NCBI GenBank assembly: GCA_951799405.1
Contig: OX637356.1
Span: forward strand, 10,811,229 to 10,875,228
Direction of reading: 5' to 3'
DNA: 64,000 bases
Source of the DNA: Agapetus fuscipes
Lineage: Eukaryota; Arthropoda; Insecta; Trichoptera; Glossosomatidae
The notes under the pieces were generated by a model. The model was not told where the DNA came from and did not search any database. It worked only from the letters and a program-made list of their open reading frames with translations. A program made the translations under genes and the position numbers. Positions 33,872-44,329 of the stretch are shown piece by piece; positions within the stretch are counted from its first letter, which is position 1, and each line of letters starts with the position of its first letter.

Positions 33872-34167
33872 ATTAGGATGATTTATATTTTGGTGAGCGC
33901 TGTTTTTGTGTGTATCACACCTCAAGAGCCCTCTGCGAGCTTGGTCGTCGCTGTAGAAAGCGCCAATTCTCAAGCAAGACCCAGTTGTTATAAGGTTGGA
34001 TGGACCTTTCAGTGACCGGTCTTTGGTAAAGGTTTATGAATTTTTCAACTCAGCGAAGAGCACATTCGAAATATAAATGGTATATTTTTTGTGCTCCGCC
34101 GGGATCCGAATCCACAACCTTCCATTTACGAGTCCGAAGTGCTGCCACTGGACTACGGACCGGTCCA
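33872..34167 (-). mobile_element. SINE-B, full length
   Basis: Head GGACCGGTCCGTAGTCCAGTGG, box B GGATTCGGATCC, complete body and end (GATACACACAAAAACAGCGC). It is very similar to the copy at 17551. Confidence 0.85.
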
Positions 34168-34871
34168 TTTATAATTAATATGTTAAAGCAGCTTTAATAA
34201 ATGGCCAAAAAACTTTTAAAAATTGCAATAAAATCATTATCTGTTAAGTCTTTTAAGATTTTGGTAGTCGCACAGTGGAAATTCATTTTTATGAGAGGGA
34301 TTTTTTTTTAACAACAAAGAGTTTTATTTTCACAAGATGAGCATTTATTTCACCTCAAGTATTTTCAACTCATTTTCAAGAGATTTAAAAGGTTTTACAA
34401 ATAAAATTAAAACTCACTGTTAGCTGTAACAAGGAAATTTTACTTTTTTAAATCTGTTAAAATGGACTTTCACAAAGTTACTGCGGAAAATCTAAATAAT
34501 ATAAATTTTTAAGACACTGTAAAAAAAAAAAAAAATCAAAGAGAAATGAGAAGGATGAGTTGCGACAAAGAGGCGCAATTAGGTAATAACAAAGGTAGAG
34601 CAGCAGAAATCTGAACATTGAGCAAAATTGCCATTTTTATGTGTATTAATTTCCAATGTAATGTATGTAATGTTGTCAGATAAATTTAATGATTTAACGC
34701 ATAGTCAATGATATTTTCGAAAAAAGATATATTTCAACTATCATTTGATTTATCTTGTTTTTTATTCAACATTTCTGAAGATTGACGATTAATTACCAAG
34801 GTATTTTAACAGTGATATCAAAGCAGTAATTAATAAAAAAGAAAACCAATTTTAAAGAATGTAGGTAGGTA
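34168..34871. other. no recognised feature
   Basis: AT-rich; an A-run lies at 34522-34534. Confidence 0.35.
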
Positions 34872-35128
34872 AGATTCCTTGACAGATACGTTGGTATGCG
34901 GCTGACCACGCATACTGTAAAAAATGGTTCACTTTGCCAATGTCACCCCTGCTTCAGGGAAGGTCGGCAAGAGTTGCAGGGCTGATGTTCATTTGAGATT
35001 GGGTTTTTTATATTGTAGGTCTACATGCGGCATGTGTAAGCGCGAAATTATGGATGTCTGCTTGTGGGAATGCATTTAATATGAATCTCAAATGAAACAT
35101 ATCTTTGCAGCTTAGATTTAGATTTTAG
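34872..35128 (+). repeat. RTE-like 3' tail copy, full block
   Basis: Starts GATTCCTTGACAG and ends GCAGCTTAGATTTAGATTTTAGG. Confidence 0.8.
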
Positions 35129-35654
35129 GTACATGCATAATATTATAATAGATATTTACTACCTCCATGGGTATATGCACAGATCACGGAATATAAAGGT
35201 ATATGGAAATGTTTGAATGTGTGTGTCGATTTTAAAATTAGTAAAAATAACATCAAAGAACATCAAACATGGTCAAATGGAAGCTCTGGAATAAAAGGAT
35301 AAACACGTATAAACAAATAATGTCAATACGGTTCGAACTGAAAGTAAATAAAATCAACGTATTTTTTCCTCTGACGTATTTGCATTTGAGTTTTCCTGTA
35401 AAAAAACCCTGTCAGGCAAAAGACCTTTTTTAGGTAACGGATTCAATTGAAAAAATATATTAAGTAGATAAATATATTTCTAGTATTTGTAATAATCTGT
35501 AATCTAAATTTTTTAAAGTTTGTTCATTTACGGAGAGAAAATTCATTTTTAATTTTATCTTTTTTCCAAATTTCAAAGTTTTATTTTCGTACTTTTTGAG
35601 TTATGTAGCCTATGCGCTATCGGACTTTATCCGTCCATATTCAGAGGCTAACTA
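35129..35654. other. no recognised feature
   Basis: AT-rich unique-looking DNA. Confidence 0.35.
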
Positions 35655-35798
35655 CTAAATAGGTGTTTGCGCTTACAGATGCTGCATGTGTAGTTACTTA
35701 CAACATAAAATTCAAATCTCAAATGAACATAAGGCGTGCACCTTTTGCGCGCCTTCCCTGAAACAGGGGTGACATTGACAACCATTTTAAAAAGTATC
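35655..35798 (-). repeat. RTE-like 3' tail copy, partial
   Basis: Middle part only (GCGCTTACAGATGCTGC to AGGGGTGACATTG). Confidence 0.65.
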
Positions 35799-35959
35799 AA
35801 TCTTTAATCTAAATTGCAAGGATATATTAATTTAAAACTCTCAGATGCATGCCCACAAACAAACACGTGTAGTGCGCGCTTACAAATGCTGAATGTGTAC
35901 TTACAAATAAAATAATAATAATTAAATTAAATTTCTAAATTAAATTTCTTCGGAGAATA

Positions 35960-36229
35960 TCTAGAGACACGTTTTTGGCGTCGATTAAAACGAAGAAAAA
36001 GATCATCACAACGCGTGACATCGGAGTCGAGGGACCAGAAAATAATGTTATTGTAAGCGAACATTTAACATTGAAAAATAAAAAGCTTCTCTTCGAAGCG
36101 CGTCAATTGGCCAAGGAGAAGGACTATAAGTTTGCATGGACAAGAAACGGAAGGATTTTTTTAAGGAGGGACGAGGGAACACACAAGATTCTTATATCCA
36201 GCGAAAAGGATTTGGCATCTATAAAATAG
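35960..36229 (+). pseudogene. LINE ORF1, C-terminal part with FP-like domain
   Basis: The in-frame sequence reads RDTFLASIK, then NVIVSEHLTLKNKKLLFEA, RQLAKEKDYKFAWTRNG, RIFLRRDEG and ISSEKDL before the stop at 36227-36229. This pattern (a leucine-rich helix, KxYKFxWxxNGRIxxRxxE) is the C-terminal domain of FP-like ORF1 proteins of insect LINEs, which bind nucleic acid or RNP. The N-terminal half is lost by 5' truncation, and no start codon belongs to this copy. Confidence 0.75.
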
Positions 36230-36645
36230 AAGATATATACACGTATACGAATCTGTATGATGTTACTTGTTACATATTGATGATTATTGTTGTGACTCCT
36301 TTTTCTTTCCTTCCTTGTTACTTTGTTTTTCGTCATTTTCTTGATGGTATATTTTCTTCCTGTCTTCCTTCCCCACCTTATTTGCTGCCGATTGACATAT
36401 TCAATGTGTTTTTCAAAAAACATTTTACACAAACTGGGAACATCAACCAATGGTTTTTGTCTCCTGATTCAAATAATCTAGATAAGACTTACACACTAAC
36501 ACTAACAAACAACTCCATTAACAACATTGTACACAGTATATCACTAACACAGCCATATCTGTATAATGAATTGACAAATTTACTAATACAATTGCACAAA
36601 CTACTCATACGAATCACAACCAAAACACGGGCTCTGTTGAATTAA
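36136..36645 (+). other. overlapping frame, probably not coding
   Basis: A 169-codon frame overlaps the end of ORF1 in another phase and crosses the ORF1-ORF2 spacer. It is hydrophobic in the middle and has no recognised domain. It is most likely a chance frame of the LINE. Confidence 0.4.
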
Positions 36646-36707
36646 AAATATATCTGCAAAACGTACGAGGACTTCGTACTAAAACTAATGAATTACTTCT
36701 GAATTGC

Positions 36708-39497
36708 ATGCAAAATAATTACGACGTCATCTGTCTTACAGAAACTTGGTTAAATGATTCCTTTTTCTCATCGGAAATGTTTGATCAGAGGTACATTGTC
36801 TTCAGGAGAGATAGATTTGGTACTGGTTCTAGAGTAGGCGGTGGGGTCCTCATAGCAGTGAAGTCGAGCCATAATCCTAAACACCAAAAAATCTGGTCAT
36901 CCTCAGCTGAGGATCTATGGATTTCTATTCCTAAAAACGCACGGGAAAGCATTCATATCTGCTGCGTATATATTCCACCAGGAAATGATCACGTATCAAA
37001 TCTCACATCGCATTTCAACGATGTTGATGAGATATGTGCAGGGCATCCTGGTGAAACGTTTATTATAATGGGAGATTATAACCTTCCTCACATCAATTGG
37101 GTTTTAGACTCCTGTTCATTGCCAATGGTCGGTAACTATACAGGTGGACAGGCTAATTTACGATTCATTGATTTTTTGTCTATGTCAGGAATGCGCCAGT
37201 TTAGCTATGTACACAACATTTCGAATAGAATACTAGATCTTGTGCTGTCAAACGAGTTCTGTGAAGTCAGGCCATCATCTACGCAATTGATTTTTCCCGA
37301 TGCTTATCATAAGCCTCTTTCAATTTCAATCTTAATTAAAAAACATAATAAGATGATTGATCCTAAAACTAGGGACATTGTCTTATATAAAAAAGCAGAT
37401 TACATTGAAATACGCAATGACTTATCAACAATTAACTGGTACCACGAATTTTCAAACCATAGCACTGAGGAGTGCGTAGCAAAGTTCTATGATATACTAT
37501 CTAGAACTATTCATAAAAATGTCCCTATCAAGAAAGTTAAAGCGGGGCACTCGTATCCGCATTGGTTCTCCTCAGCTTTAATAAATGTTATCAGGGAAAA
37601 GGCATTATTCCATAAGAAATGGAAAAGGTATAAGAACCCATTGGACTACCAAACCTTTTCTTTGTTGCGAGCTAGGCAAAAATATTTGCAGAACTCATGT
37701 CATAATAGGTACGTTACAGAAATCGAGAGAAACCTAAAAATTAATCCAAAATGTTTGTTTTCTTACTTAAAATCAATGAGAGGTGTCGATGGTGTTCCTA
37801 ATACTATGAGCTACAATGGTATACAATATACTGATCCGAAAAGTGTATGTAACAGCTTCAACAATTTTTTTGCTTCAGTCCATGTTCATAGTGGTGGCGT
37901 TCGGCATCAGCATCTCGAAAAAAATAATAGTCCATCTAGTAACAATTCTATAAACATAAACAGTGTACAAATAGACAACAAACTGGTCATCAAGTACTTA
38001 GATTCGATTGACATCACAAAGGGGCCTGGTTCAGACTCAATACCCGGTATATTCATTAAAAATTGCTCGCCTGAGATTTCCGTGCCGTTGGCTCTTATTT
38101 ATAATAAATCTATCTTGGAAGGGTGTTTCCCCAAACAATGGAAGAAAACATTGATATCTCCTATCTTCAAGAATGGCGATCGCACTGAAGTGTGTAACTA
38201 CAGACCGATTTCCAAACTTCCAATTATCAGTAAAATTTTAGAAAAAATAATAATTGATCAAATCAGTCCATTGATAAATTCTTTGATCTCAAAAAACCAA
38301 CATGGTTTCCGCACTAAGAGGTCGGTGGATTCAAACCTTCTTGAATTTACACATCAAATAACTCAATCAATTCATAACAATGCTCAAGTAGATACGATTT
38401 ATACTGACTTTACTAAGGCATTTGACAAAATAAGCCACAAAATATTAGTAAGAAAGGCCAAGCTGATGGGTATAGGAGGAAGTCTTTTGAGTTGGTTTGA
38501 TTCATATATCTGTGACAGAGTTCAGGCAGTAGTTTTACATGGTCATATATCAGATTACCACCCTATTCATTCTGGTGTGCCACAGGGATCTCACCTTGGA
38601 CCTCTATTATTCTTAATATATATTAATGACATAGATGAGTGCTTTAAACATTCAAAAATACTTTTGTTTGCTGATGATGCAAAAATTTATAGGGAGGTGA
38701 GAGATGTCACTGACTGTGAAAGACTGCAAGAGGACTTAGTTAATTTAGAACAGTACTGTGAACAGAACCAATTGTTTCTCAATACAGATAAATGCAGTAC
38801 AATCTCATACACAAGGAATCGCTCAAAGTTTATGTATAATTACAAAATTAACAGAACTAGTCTGAAACATACAACGGAGATAAGGGATCTTGGAGTAATA
38901 CTCGATGACAAACTAACTTACACAAAGCACTATGAGCATATAAACTCTCGGGCCTTCAAAACTCTAGGGTTTATTATACGTAACACCAAATGTTTTAAGG
39001 ATCCTAACTCTCTCACAACCCTGTTTAACTCTCTTGTTAGAAGTCTTCTCGAATTCGGATCTGCCATATGGAACCCTAGCTACATCACCCATATAAACTC
39101 AATTGAACATGTACAACAAAAATATATCAAACAACTGAATTTTAGGAAAAGACTCCATTTTAATAACTACACCCTTGCTTTAGATCATCACAAAATTTAC
39201 TCGTTGGAAACCCGTAGAATCATTATAGACCTTTGTTACTTATATAAAATTTTGAATAATGATATTGATAGCTCATACCTATTGGGCGAATTACCATTCC
39301 ACTGTCCTACTAGATGCAACCGCAATCATACTCTCTTCTATACAGAAAAATCAAGGACAAATTATTTTTTAAATTCTTTTATAAATAGAGCCTGTATAAG
39401 CTTCAATAGGAGTTGTGGCGACAATCCAGCTCTGGATCCGTTTGCCACATCTGTTAATAAATTTAAAAGCAATCTAATGCAGTTGTCGAAATCTTAA
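36708..39497 (+). CDS. LINE ORF2: endonuclease-reverse transcriptase (929 aa)
   Basis: The AP-type endonuclease occupies about residues 1-230: ICLTETWL near the start, GDYNLPHINW around 120 and a decayed SDH region (DAYHKPL). Its first strand (YLQNVRGLRTK) is open in frame upstream of the ATG from about 36640, so the true start may be earlier or lost. The reverse transcriptase follows, with NYRPISKLP, DFTKAFDKISH, GVPQGSHLGPLLFLIYIND, and FADD at 654-657 keeping both catalytic aspartates. The C-terminal region ends at residue 929. There are no internal stops. In the family this protein nicks target DNA and copies the LINE RNA there. Jockey, CR1 and Daphne-type assignments are all possible without a tree. 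Confidence 0.9.
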   Translation: MQNNYDVICLTETWLNDSFFSSEMFDQRYIVFRRDRFGTGSRVGGGVLIAVKSSHNPKHQKIWSSSAEDLWISIPKNARESIHICCVYIPPGNDHVSNLTSHFNDVDEICAGHPGETFIIMGDYNLPHINWVLDSCSLPMVGNYTGGQANLRFIDFLSMSGMRQFSYVHNISNRILDLVLSNEFCEVRPSSTQLIFPDAYHKPLSISILIKKHNKMIDPKTRDIVLYKKADYIEIRNDLSTINWYHEFSNHSTEECVAKFYDILSRTIHKNVPIKKVKAGHSYPHWFSSALINVIREKALFHKKWKRYKNPLDYQTFSLLRARQKYLQNSCHNRYVTEIERNLKINPKCLFSYLKSMRGVDGVPNTMSYNGIQYTDPKSVCNSFNNFFASVHVHSGGVRHQHLEKNNSPSSNNSININSVQIDNKLVIKYLDSIDITKGPGSDSIPGIFIKNCSPEISVPLALIYNKSILEGCFPKQWKKTLISPIFKNGDRTEVCNYRPISKLPIISKILEKIIIDQISPLINSLISKNQHGFRTKRSVDSNLLEFTHQITQSIHNNAQVDTIYTDFTKAFDKISHKILVRKAKLMGIGGSLLSWFDSYICDRVQAVVLHGHISDYHPIHSGVPQGSHLGPLLFLIYINDIDECFKHSKILLFADDAKIYREVRDVTDCERLQEDLVNLEQYCEQNQLFLNTDKCSTISYTRNRSKFMYNYKINRTSLKHTTEIRDLGVILDDKLTYTKHYEHINSRAFKTLGFIIRNTKCFKDPNSLTTLFNSLVRSLLEFGSAIWNPSYITHINSIEHVQQKYIKQLNFRKRLHFNNYTLALDHHKIYSLETRRIIIDLCYLYKILNNDIDSSYLLGELPFHCPTRCNRNHTLFYTEKSRTNYFLNSFINRACISFNRSCGDNPALDPFATSVNKFKSNLMQLSKS

Positions 39498-39735
39498 CTT
39501 AATTTGTCTTATTCTATGTTTTATCCTATCTTCATTATTTGGCTACTTAATTCCTTAATTTCTTTCCTATCATTCTCCTTTCCATCCTTTTATCTTCCCT
39601 CCACTTCTTCAATTCTTAAATATTTAACTTACTATGAATAAATGTATAGATACTATAATTGGCGGTGTAAAACTAAATTATCATAATCACTTAAAATATG
39701 TAAAAATGTAAAATGCTGTAGTATCTAATAAAGAA

Positions 39736-39772
<37 letters not shown>

Positions 39773-39880
39773 AAGCCTTAAATGAACATAAGCACTACAA
39801 CATTTACCGACTTTCCCTGACACATTTTTTACAGTATGGGTGGTCAGGCTTATACCAACCTATAAGTCAATCAATAAACG

Positions 39881-40504
39881 AATAAATCCATGCAGGGTTG
39901 TTATCACATACAATCAGGTCCCTTTTTCGCTGCGCCTGTGACAGATGAAAATGAATAATGCATTCCATTTTCTTGAAAATTTTCCGGAATAATTGGGGAG
40001 TATTATTTTGTCCCGATATGTCATGGCTAGTGCAGGATTGTCACGGAAAGCGGCGAATGTTATGTCACGACATGTCCAGCTATAAATTGTGATGTCAAAA
40101 TGCCAGTCTGGCATCAGTCAGAAATATTATGAACGTGACATACGCCATGTCTAATTTGGAACGATACGCTCGTGCTTTTAGTCCGAACCATGATAGTGGT
40201 AAACCCTCCAGATCTAAAAGTACAAGGTTTGAATCCTTAGGCTTAAAAAAAATATATTTTGTATACATGATTAAATTTATTATTTTGATTATCTACACAT
40301 ACAATATGACTAAGCGCATTAATATGGGGGGGGAGGGGGAGTGATGTCATTTACCAGAGTCGCTAGGGAAAAGGAAAACAGATATTTTGCAATTGGTTTC
40401 TAAGAACCGATATCAGTGTGACGTTTTCCCGTCGAAAAAAATTCTAAACTCAAACTGGTGCAGAATCCGATGTGCCTATTTACGATGATCTGGATTTAAT
40501 GTGT
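39881..40504. other. no recognised gene
   Basis: 40175-40230 has tRNA-like box wording (GGTTTGAATCC at about 40228) and may be an old SINE head. A G-run lies at 40326-40342. Confidence 0.35.
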
Positions 40505-41090
40505 CCACTACAGCTGTGAAAATAAATAGGTTCCACTCATCACAAAGGATCCCTTCGGGAGGCAACGCGGGAAGAAATCTATTATGGATTTTTTCCTAAA
40601 AATTGGAGATACCTTACTGGTCCTCTACACTTCTATGCACTAATTGTATAAGTATTAAAAACGCAACGCAACTTAGCTACACATATAGTATAACTTCTTT
40701 CCACGTTATCCCTGATAAGGGATCCTTCTTATAGGTGTTATGGCAGAGGGAGTCAAGAGGTTGATCTTTCTAGAATAACGTTGGTTCAATCTCTGTTTGG
40801 TCATTTGACCATAACTTTGATCCTGGTTCAACAGATGTCATTAGGTTATTATTAATTAATAATTCATTAAATTGATAATACCTGTTTCTGGCCAGACAGA
40901 ATAGGTTGGTGAATTGTATTCCTATTCACAAATCTATTTAAAAAACATGCCTTACTAACTCTACAATGCTGTTCGCTAATTGTATGAGTATTGAAAACGC
41001 AACGCAAAAAAAAAATTCAACTAAGCTACACATATAGTGTACTTCTTGTCGAATTTTACCCGAAGGATTTCGCATGTGGCGAGTGGAACC
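40505..41090. repeat. cluster of SINE-A ends and a SINE-C copy
   Basis: SINE-A ends lie at 40505-40580 (plus), 40669-40735 (minus) and 40980-41090 (minus). A SINE-C copy fills 40735-40965 on the plus strand (GTTGATCTTTCTAG, GGTTCAATC, then CTGTTTCTGGCCAGACAG and CAAATCTATTTAAAA). It matches the minus-strand copy at 47024. Confidence 0.65.
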
Positions 41091-41647
41091 TCGAAAAAAA
41101 AACCAAGATAATCTAAAAGCAGCAGTTTTTAATTTTAACAACTTGTATTTTTTTTCTTTTAGTTTGTTCATTTACACAAGAAAAGAACCCGTTTAGGAAG
41201 ACGGGGTGGTGAAAGTAACCGAGTCTTGGAGAACTGCAAAACAAAAGCCTTTCAGCTCTGGGCGGTGGCCATATTAAAAATCTTTGTTTGCCCCGAAACA
41301 AAAGGCGAACAAAAATCAAATCAACCCGCCGGAATAATTCCAACCACTTAGTGCAGAGGGAGAGAGTTGAGAACTTTGTCAAATCTACAATTCACTTTGG
41401 GAAATGAGTGAAATGTTTGTTTAATCTTGGACCCACTTCGGAGAAAACTCTGAATTTGATGAAATATTGAAACATTTTAATTTTGGAAATGGTAACTGAG
41501 TTAAGTGAGGTAGAAAAATATTTTCCAATTTAAAATAAAATAACATTGATAGAATTTTCAAATAATTATATAAAAATGCAACTAAGCTACACATATAGCG
41601 TTATTTAAGATTTAAAATTATGATTACGGTCGTTAGACATTCATGAT
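41091..41647. other. no gene recognised; moderately GC-rich patch
   Basis: 41180-41390 is less AT-rich and repeat-free, with an open 89-codon minus frame that lacks splice sites or a known domain. It could be conserved non-coding intron sequence. 41648-41700 is a SINE-B end (plus). Confidence 0.35.
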
Positions 41648-41739
41648 TAGGAGGGCCCTTGAGGTGTGACATACACAAAAACGGCGCTCTTTTTGTCATG
41701 TATTAAATTTTAATTAAATAAATTATCCTCATATATATA

Positions 41740-42653
41740 GGGTTTTCCAATAAGAGGTGTTATTTTGAATAGCCCGCTATTTCGGTAGCTGTCACTTTTG
41801 AAGCTGTTATTTTTTAACATTTGACAAGTAGAAACTACGCCATTACTAAAAATGGAACGATACACGCTGCAACAACACATTGAAATTATTAAAATTCACT
41901 TCAAAAATTCCATCGAAAATTTCCGGAATTCCATCGAAAAATCATCATGACTGATGAGGCCCATTTCCACCTCGGTGGCTACGTCAACAAGAAAAATTGT
42001 CGCATCTGGGGCTCGGAAAACCCAAGAGTTATTGTTGAGAAGCCTCTCCATCCTCAACGTGTGACTGTTTTGTGCGGTTTATGGTCCGGCAGGGTCATTG
42101 GACCTTACTTTTTCGAAAATGAGGTTGGATCAACAGTTACGGGGAATGGATTGCGCTATCGAGAGATGATTAATGATTTTTTATGGCCGGAGTTGGATGG
42201 TATTGATCCTTTCAACAAGACGGCGCTACGTGCCACACAAGCAACGAAACCATTGATCTTTTACGGGAAAAGTTTCCGGACCGTGTTATCTCTCGAAGAG
42301 GTGATCACAATTGGTCACCGAGATCTTGTGATTTAACACCGTGCAACTTCTTCCTTTGGGGCCACGTGAAAGATAAGCTTTACGCCAAAAGCCCAGCGTT
42401 GATTCAAGACCTCAAAGATGGAATTCGTGAGGCTATCGAGGACATAGGGCAGCCACTTTGCGATTTGGTTATGGAAAATTTCTGAAAAGGATATGGTCCT
42501 GTAAGCGTGGTCGTGGTGGCTATTTGGCTGATGTTGTTTTTCATTATTAACGGCATACCTTCCTCTTTATTATGAAATAAACATGCGATCATTTATCTCA
42601 AAAAATGTCATTTTTCTTTGAATATCAAAATAACACCTCTTATTGGAAAACCC
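41740..42653 (+). mobile_element. mariner-family transposon, internally deleted
   Basis: The two ends are inverted repeats of about 30 bp starting GGGTTTTCCAATAAGAGGTG and continuing TTATTTTGA. They are flanked by TA on both sides (41738-41739 and 42654-42655), the target of the Tc1/mariner superfamily. The length is 914 bp, while autonomous members are about 1.3 kb. The termini are almost identical, so the element could in principle still be moved in trans. Confidence 0.92.
41852..42548 (+). pseudogene. mariner transposase, broken
   Basis: An N-terminal start (MERYTLQQHIEIIKIHFKN, 41852) joins, through a duplicated ATTCCATCGAAAA, to the catalytic region TDEAHFHLGGYVNKKNCRIW (41947 onward). 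Most of the DNA-binding half is therefore deleted. A second deletion or frameshift at about 42212 removes the residues before the second aspartate (DGATCH, readable in the next frame). The third aspartate (SCDLTP) is 36 residues further on, then NFFLWGHVKD. A 1-bp deletion near 42483 makes a TGA just before KRIWSCKRGRGG. The protein cannot be active. Confidence 0.9.
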
Positions 42654-42661
42654 TATATATT

Positions 42662-42895
42662 TAACATATACTGTTACTTCTTGTTGCGTTATCCCCGAAA
42701 GGTTTTGCATGTGGTGAGTGGAACCTAGTATTTATTTTTACAGGAAAGGGGGCCGGTCTTACGACAACCAAAGTGGGGTTTCCCAGATTCCGAGAGAGCT
42801 GGAACACATTTCTTGTGAAGGCTGAGCAAAAACCTTGTCGGTATTTTATTTTGGATTTTGGATTAAAATCATTTCTGACACGTGGTCCTCGATGA
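42662..42895 (-). repeat. SINE-A, body and 3' end
   Basis: Minus-strand copy from CACATGCAAAACC....ACAAGAAGTAACAG back to CGTGTCAGAAATGATTT; the head is missing. It abuts the mariner. Confidence 0.7.
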
Positions 42896-42954
42896 ATAGA
42901 TGTATAAAAATGTAAATGGGTTCAGATCATTCAAAAATGTTATAAAGTAGTTGG

Positions 42955-43047
42955 ACAGACAGGTAAAGGACAGAAAAAAAGTAGAGGCGCATCTACGGAG
43001 GTACCGGCCACCCCTAGTGGAAGGGCGGCAGGATACAGTACAGTACA
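42955..43047 (+). repeat. RTE-like (type 2) ORF end fragment
   Basis: GGTAAAGGACAGAAAAAAAG, then CCGGCCACCCCTAGTGGAAG, ending in a (ATACAGTACAGTACAG) tail. It corresponds to the last codons and tail of the 12732 LINE, with a different tail repeat. Confidence 0.7.
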
Positions 43048-43097
43048 GATCACCATATAAAAAACACCGTCACAAAACAAACAGTCTCATCATTTTA

Positions 43098-43210
43098 AAA
43101 TCGCTACGATCACAATAAACTTAAGTGGGGAATCTTCTCAAATACGTCACGGTCCATTACACGACCCGTGTAGGAGCGGAAAATCTTCAACATTAAATAA
43201 ATAACCCCTT
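43098..43210 (+). repeat. 110-bp direct repeat, copy 1
   Basis: Shares AAATCGCTACGATCACAATAAA and AAATACGTCACGGTCCATTAC, and then ATCTTCAACATTAAATAAAT, with 44330-44441. The spacing is about 1.23 kb. Confidence 0.75.
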
Positions 43211-43619
43211 AAAGTAAAGAAAAATAAACTTCTGCTCCTACCACGTGTTTTTTTTTATCTCCGCTAAAGAATTTATTAAGCAATCACTATTTTCAAAACA
43301 AAACAAGACACTCTGAATTATTAAGTTTTAGGATGACATTGACAGAGTGAATCAATTTTTACAAGATACGTGAAGTACTCGTAGGCTAACGCAAATATGT
43401 ACAAAAATAAGGGTTTGTGTATTGAAATTTTGAAGATTTATTTTTTGATTTTTTTTAAAATTAGAACAAAAATTGTCTTCACAAGTTGAGATTTATATCT
43501 CGGGCGCTTTTGGAGTGTTAGCACACACTTTTAAGAGAACTCATCACAAAAACCCTTAACTCCTTTATATAATTGCTCACTCATACTTCAAGCATCCTCT
43601 CAAAATTGATTCGCTCACA

Positions 43620-43785
43620 CCAATGCCATCCTTGTTTCAGAAAAAAGGTGGATAAACTTTAAGAATTTATGTGCATTTGTGGTTTGGTTTTACTTTGTAA
43701 GTATATATGCAGCATGTGTACCTACGTGAAAATTAACGCATGTTTGCTTTTGGACATGCACTTAATACGAATCTTAAATGGTATC
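43620..43785 (+). repeat. RTE-like 3' tail copy, old
   Basis: Diverged; runs from CCAATGCCATCCTTGTTTCAG to CGAATCTTAAATGGTATC. The TTAGA tail is absent. Confidence 0.6.
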
Positions 43786-44215
43786 ATATTGTTATGTAAA
43801 TAACAAGTGCTATAAATGTAAGGTAAGTGGGTAGGTGTATTATAGTTGGAATAATTATTATAGGTACCTAGGGAAAGATGTATATAAATTATATACTCGA
43901 AAAAAATAGAAATCGTAATCATTATGTACTCGAAGCTTTTGGAGCGTTCGAGAAGGTTCCAGCAAATTGACTTCTAGTCTTTAGGAGTATATAAGGCGAA
44001 AATCACCTGCAGGTGAGTCAGTCGATATACGTCGCTCTGCTTTTGAACAAGAAAGTCATTGTAAGGGAAGACCAACTGTGAAATAAATGTAAAGTGCTAA
44101 ACCATTAAGGTGAACTTTTAAAAATAAATATAAATTGTTAAATAAATCTAAGTGTAAAATAAATATCTGAGAAAGAAGACCAGTTTTGTTAATTTAAAGA
44201 TTTTTGCTTACAACC
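43786..44215 (+). mobile_element. solo-LTR-like or promoter-derived segment
   Basis: A region of about 420 bp holds a compact RNA polymerase II promoter (43930-44024) followed by an A-rich leader with several AATAAA signals (44080-44165) and no coding frame. It could run TGTTATG (43790) to TTACA (44212), as LTRs do, but the flanks (CATAT and ACCTC) do not form a clean target duplication. The alternative is the displaced promoter and 5' leader of a heat-shock gene. Confidence 0.4.
43930..44024 (+). promoter_or_regulatory. heat-shock-type promoter: HSE array, TATA box, initiator
   Basis: 43931-43963 reads GAA-gc-TTT-tg-GAG-cg-TTC-ga-GAA-gg-TTC-ca-GC. These are alternating GAA/TTC units in 5-bp phase, the binding site of heat-shock factor; four central units fit perfectly or nearly so. 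TATATAAGG follows at 43988-43996, and TCAGT, the arthropod initiator, at 44018-44022, 32 bp from the TATA box. The spacing is right for a working promoter on the plus strand. Confidence 0.65.
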
Positions 44216-44227
44216 TCGATTTTTAAT

Positions 44228-44315
44228 AGACATCTGTTGACTCAGGGTCTTAACTATCGTTAACCTGCGTGACTGAATTCCAACCGGCGCTGTCTTATTT
44301 CAAACATGCGCTAGT
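44228..44315 (-). repeat. SINE-C fragment
   Basis: ACATCTGTTGACTCAGGGTC and the TTCCAACCGGCGCTG....CAAACATGCGCTAG head wording are shared with SINE-C at 47160-47260 and with 49105-49160. Confidence 0.5.
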
Positions 44316-44329
44316 CAAATTACTTATTT

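Larger units (their letters stand above)
35913..39769 (+). mobile_element. jockey/CR1-superfamily LINE, 5'-truncated, poly-A tailed
   Basis: The insertion is 3.86 kb. It begins inside ORF1, carries a long open ORF2 (36708-39497) and a roughly 240-bp 3' UTR with AATAAA, and ends in about 32 A residues (39738-39769). The uninterrupted ORF2 and long pure A-run point to a recent insertion. The target duplication is short and merges into the A-run (AAAAT), so its length cannot be fixed. Confidence 0.9.
35802..39880 (-). repeat. RTE-like 3' tail copy split by a LINE
   Basis: The 3' half is at 35802-35912 and the 5' half resumes at 39770-39880 (AATGAACATAAG....CCTATAAGTCAA). The break falls after ACTTACAAATAAAAT. 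In intact copies this sequence runs straight on into CCAAACCTCAAATG, so the host copy was whole before the LINE arrived. Confidence 0.85.

Noticed and set aside
36136..36645. A small membrane protein gene between LINE ORF1 and ORF2
   Set aside because: It overlaps the end of ORF1 in another phase, and is best explained as a chance frame in the LINE.
41113..41382. A host exon in a GC-richer patch
   Set aside because: No splice sites in the right places and no recognisable protein motif; listed only as unassigned sequence.
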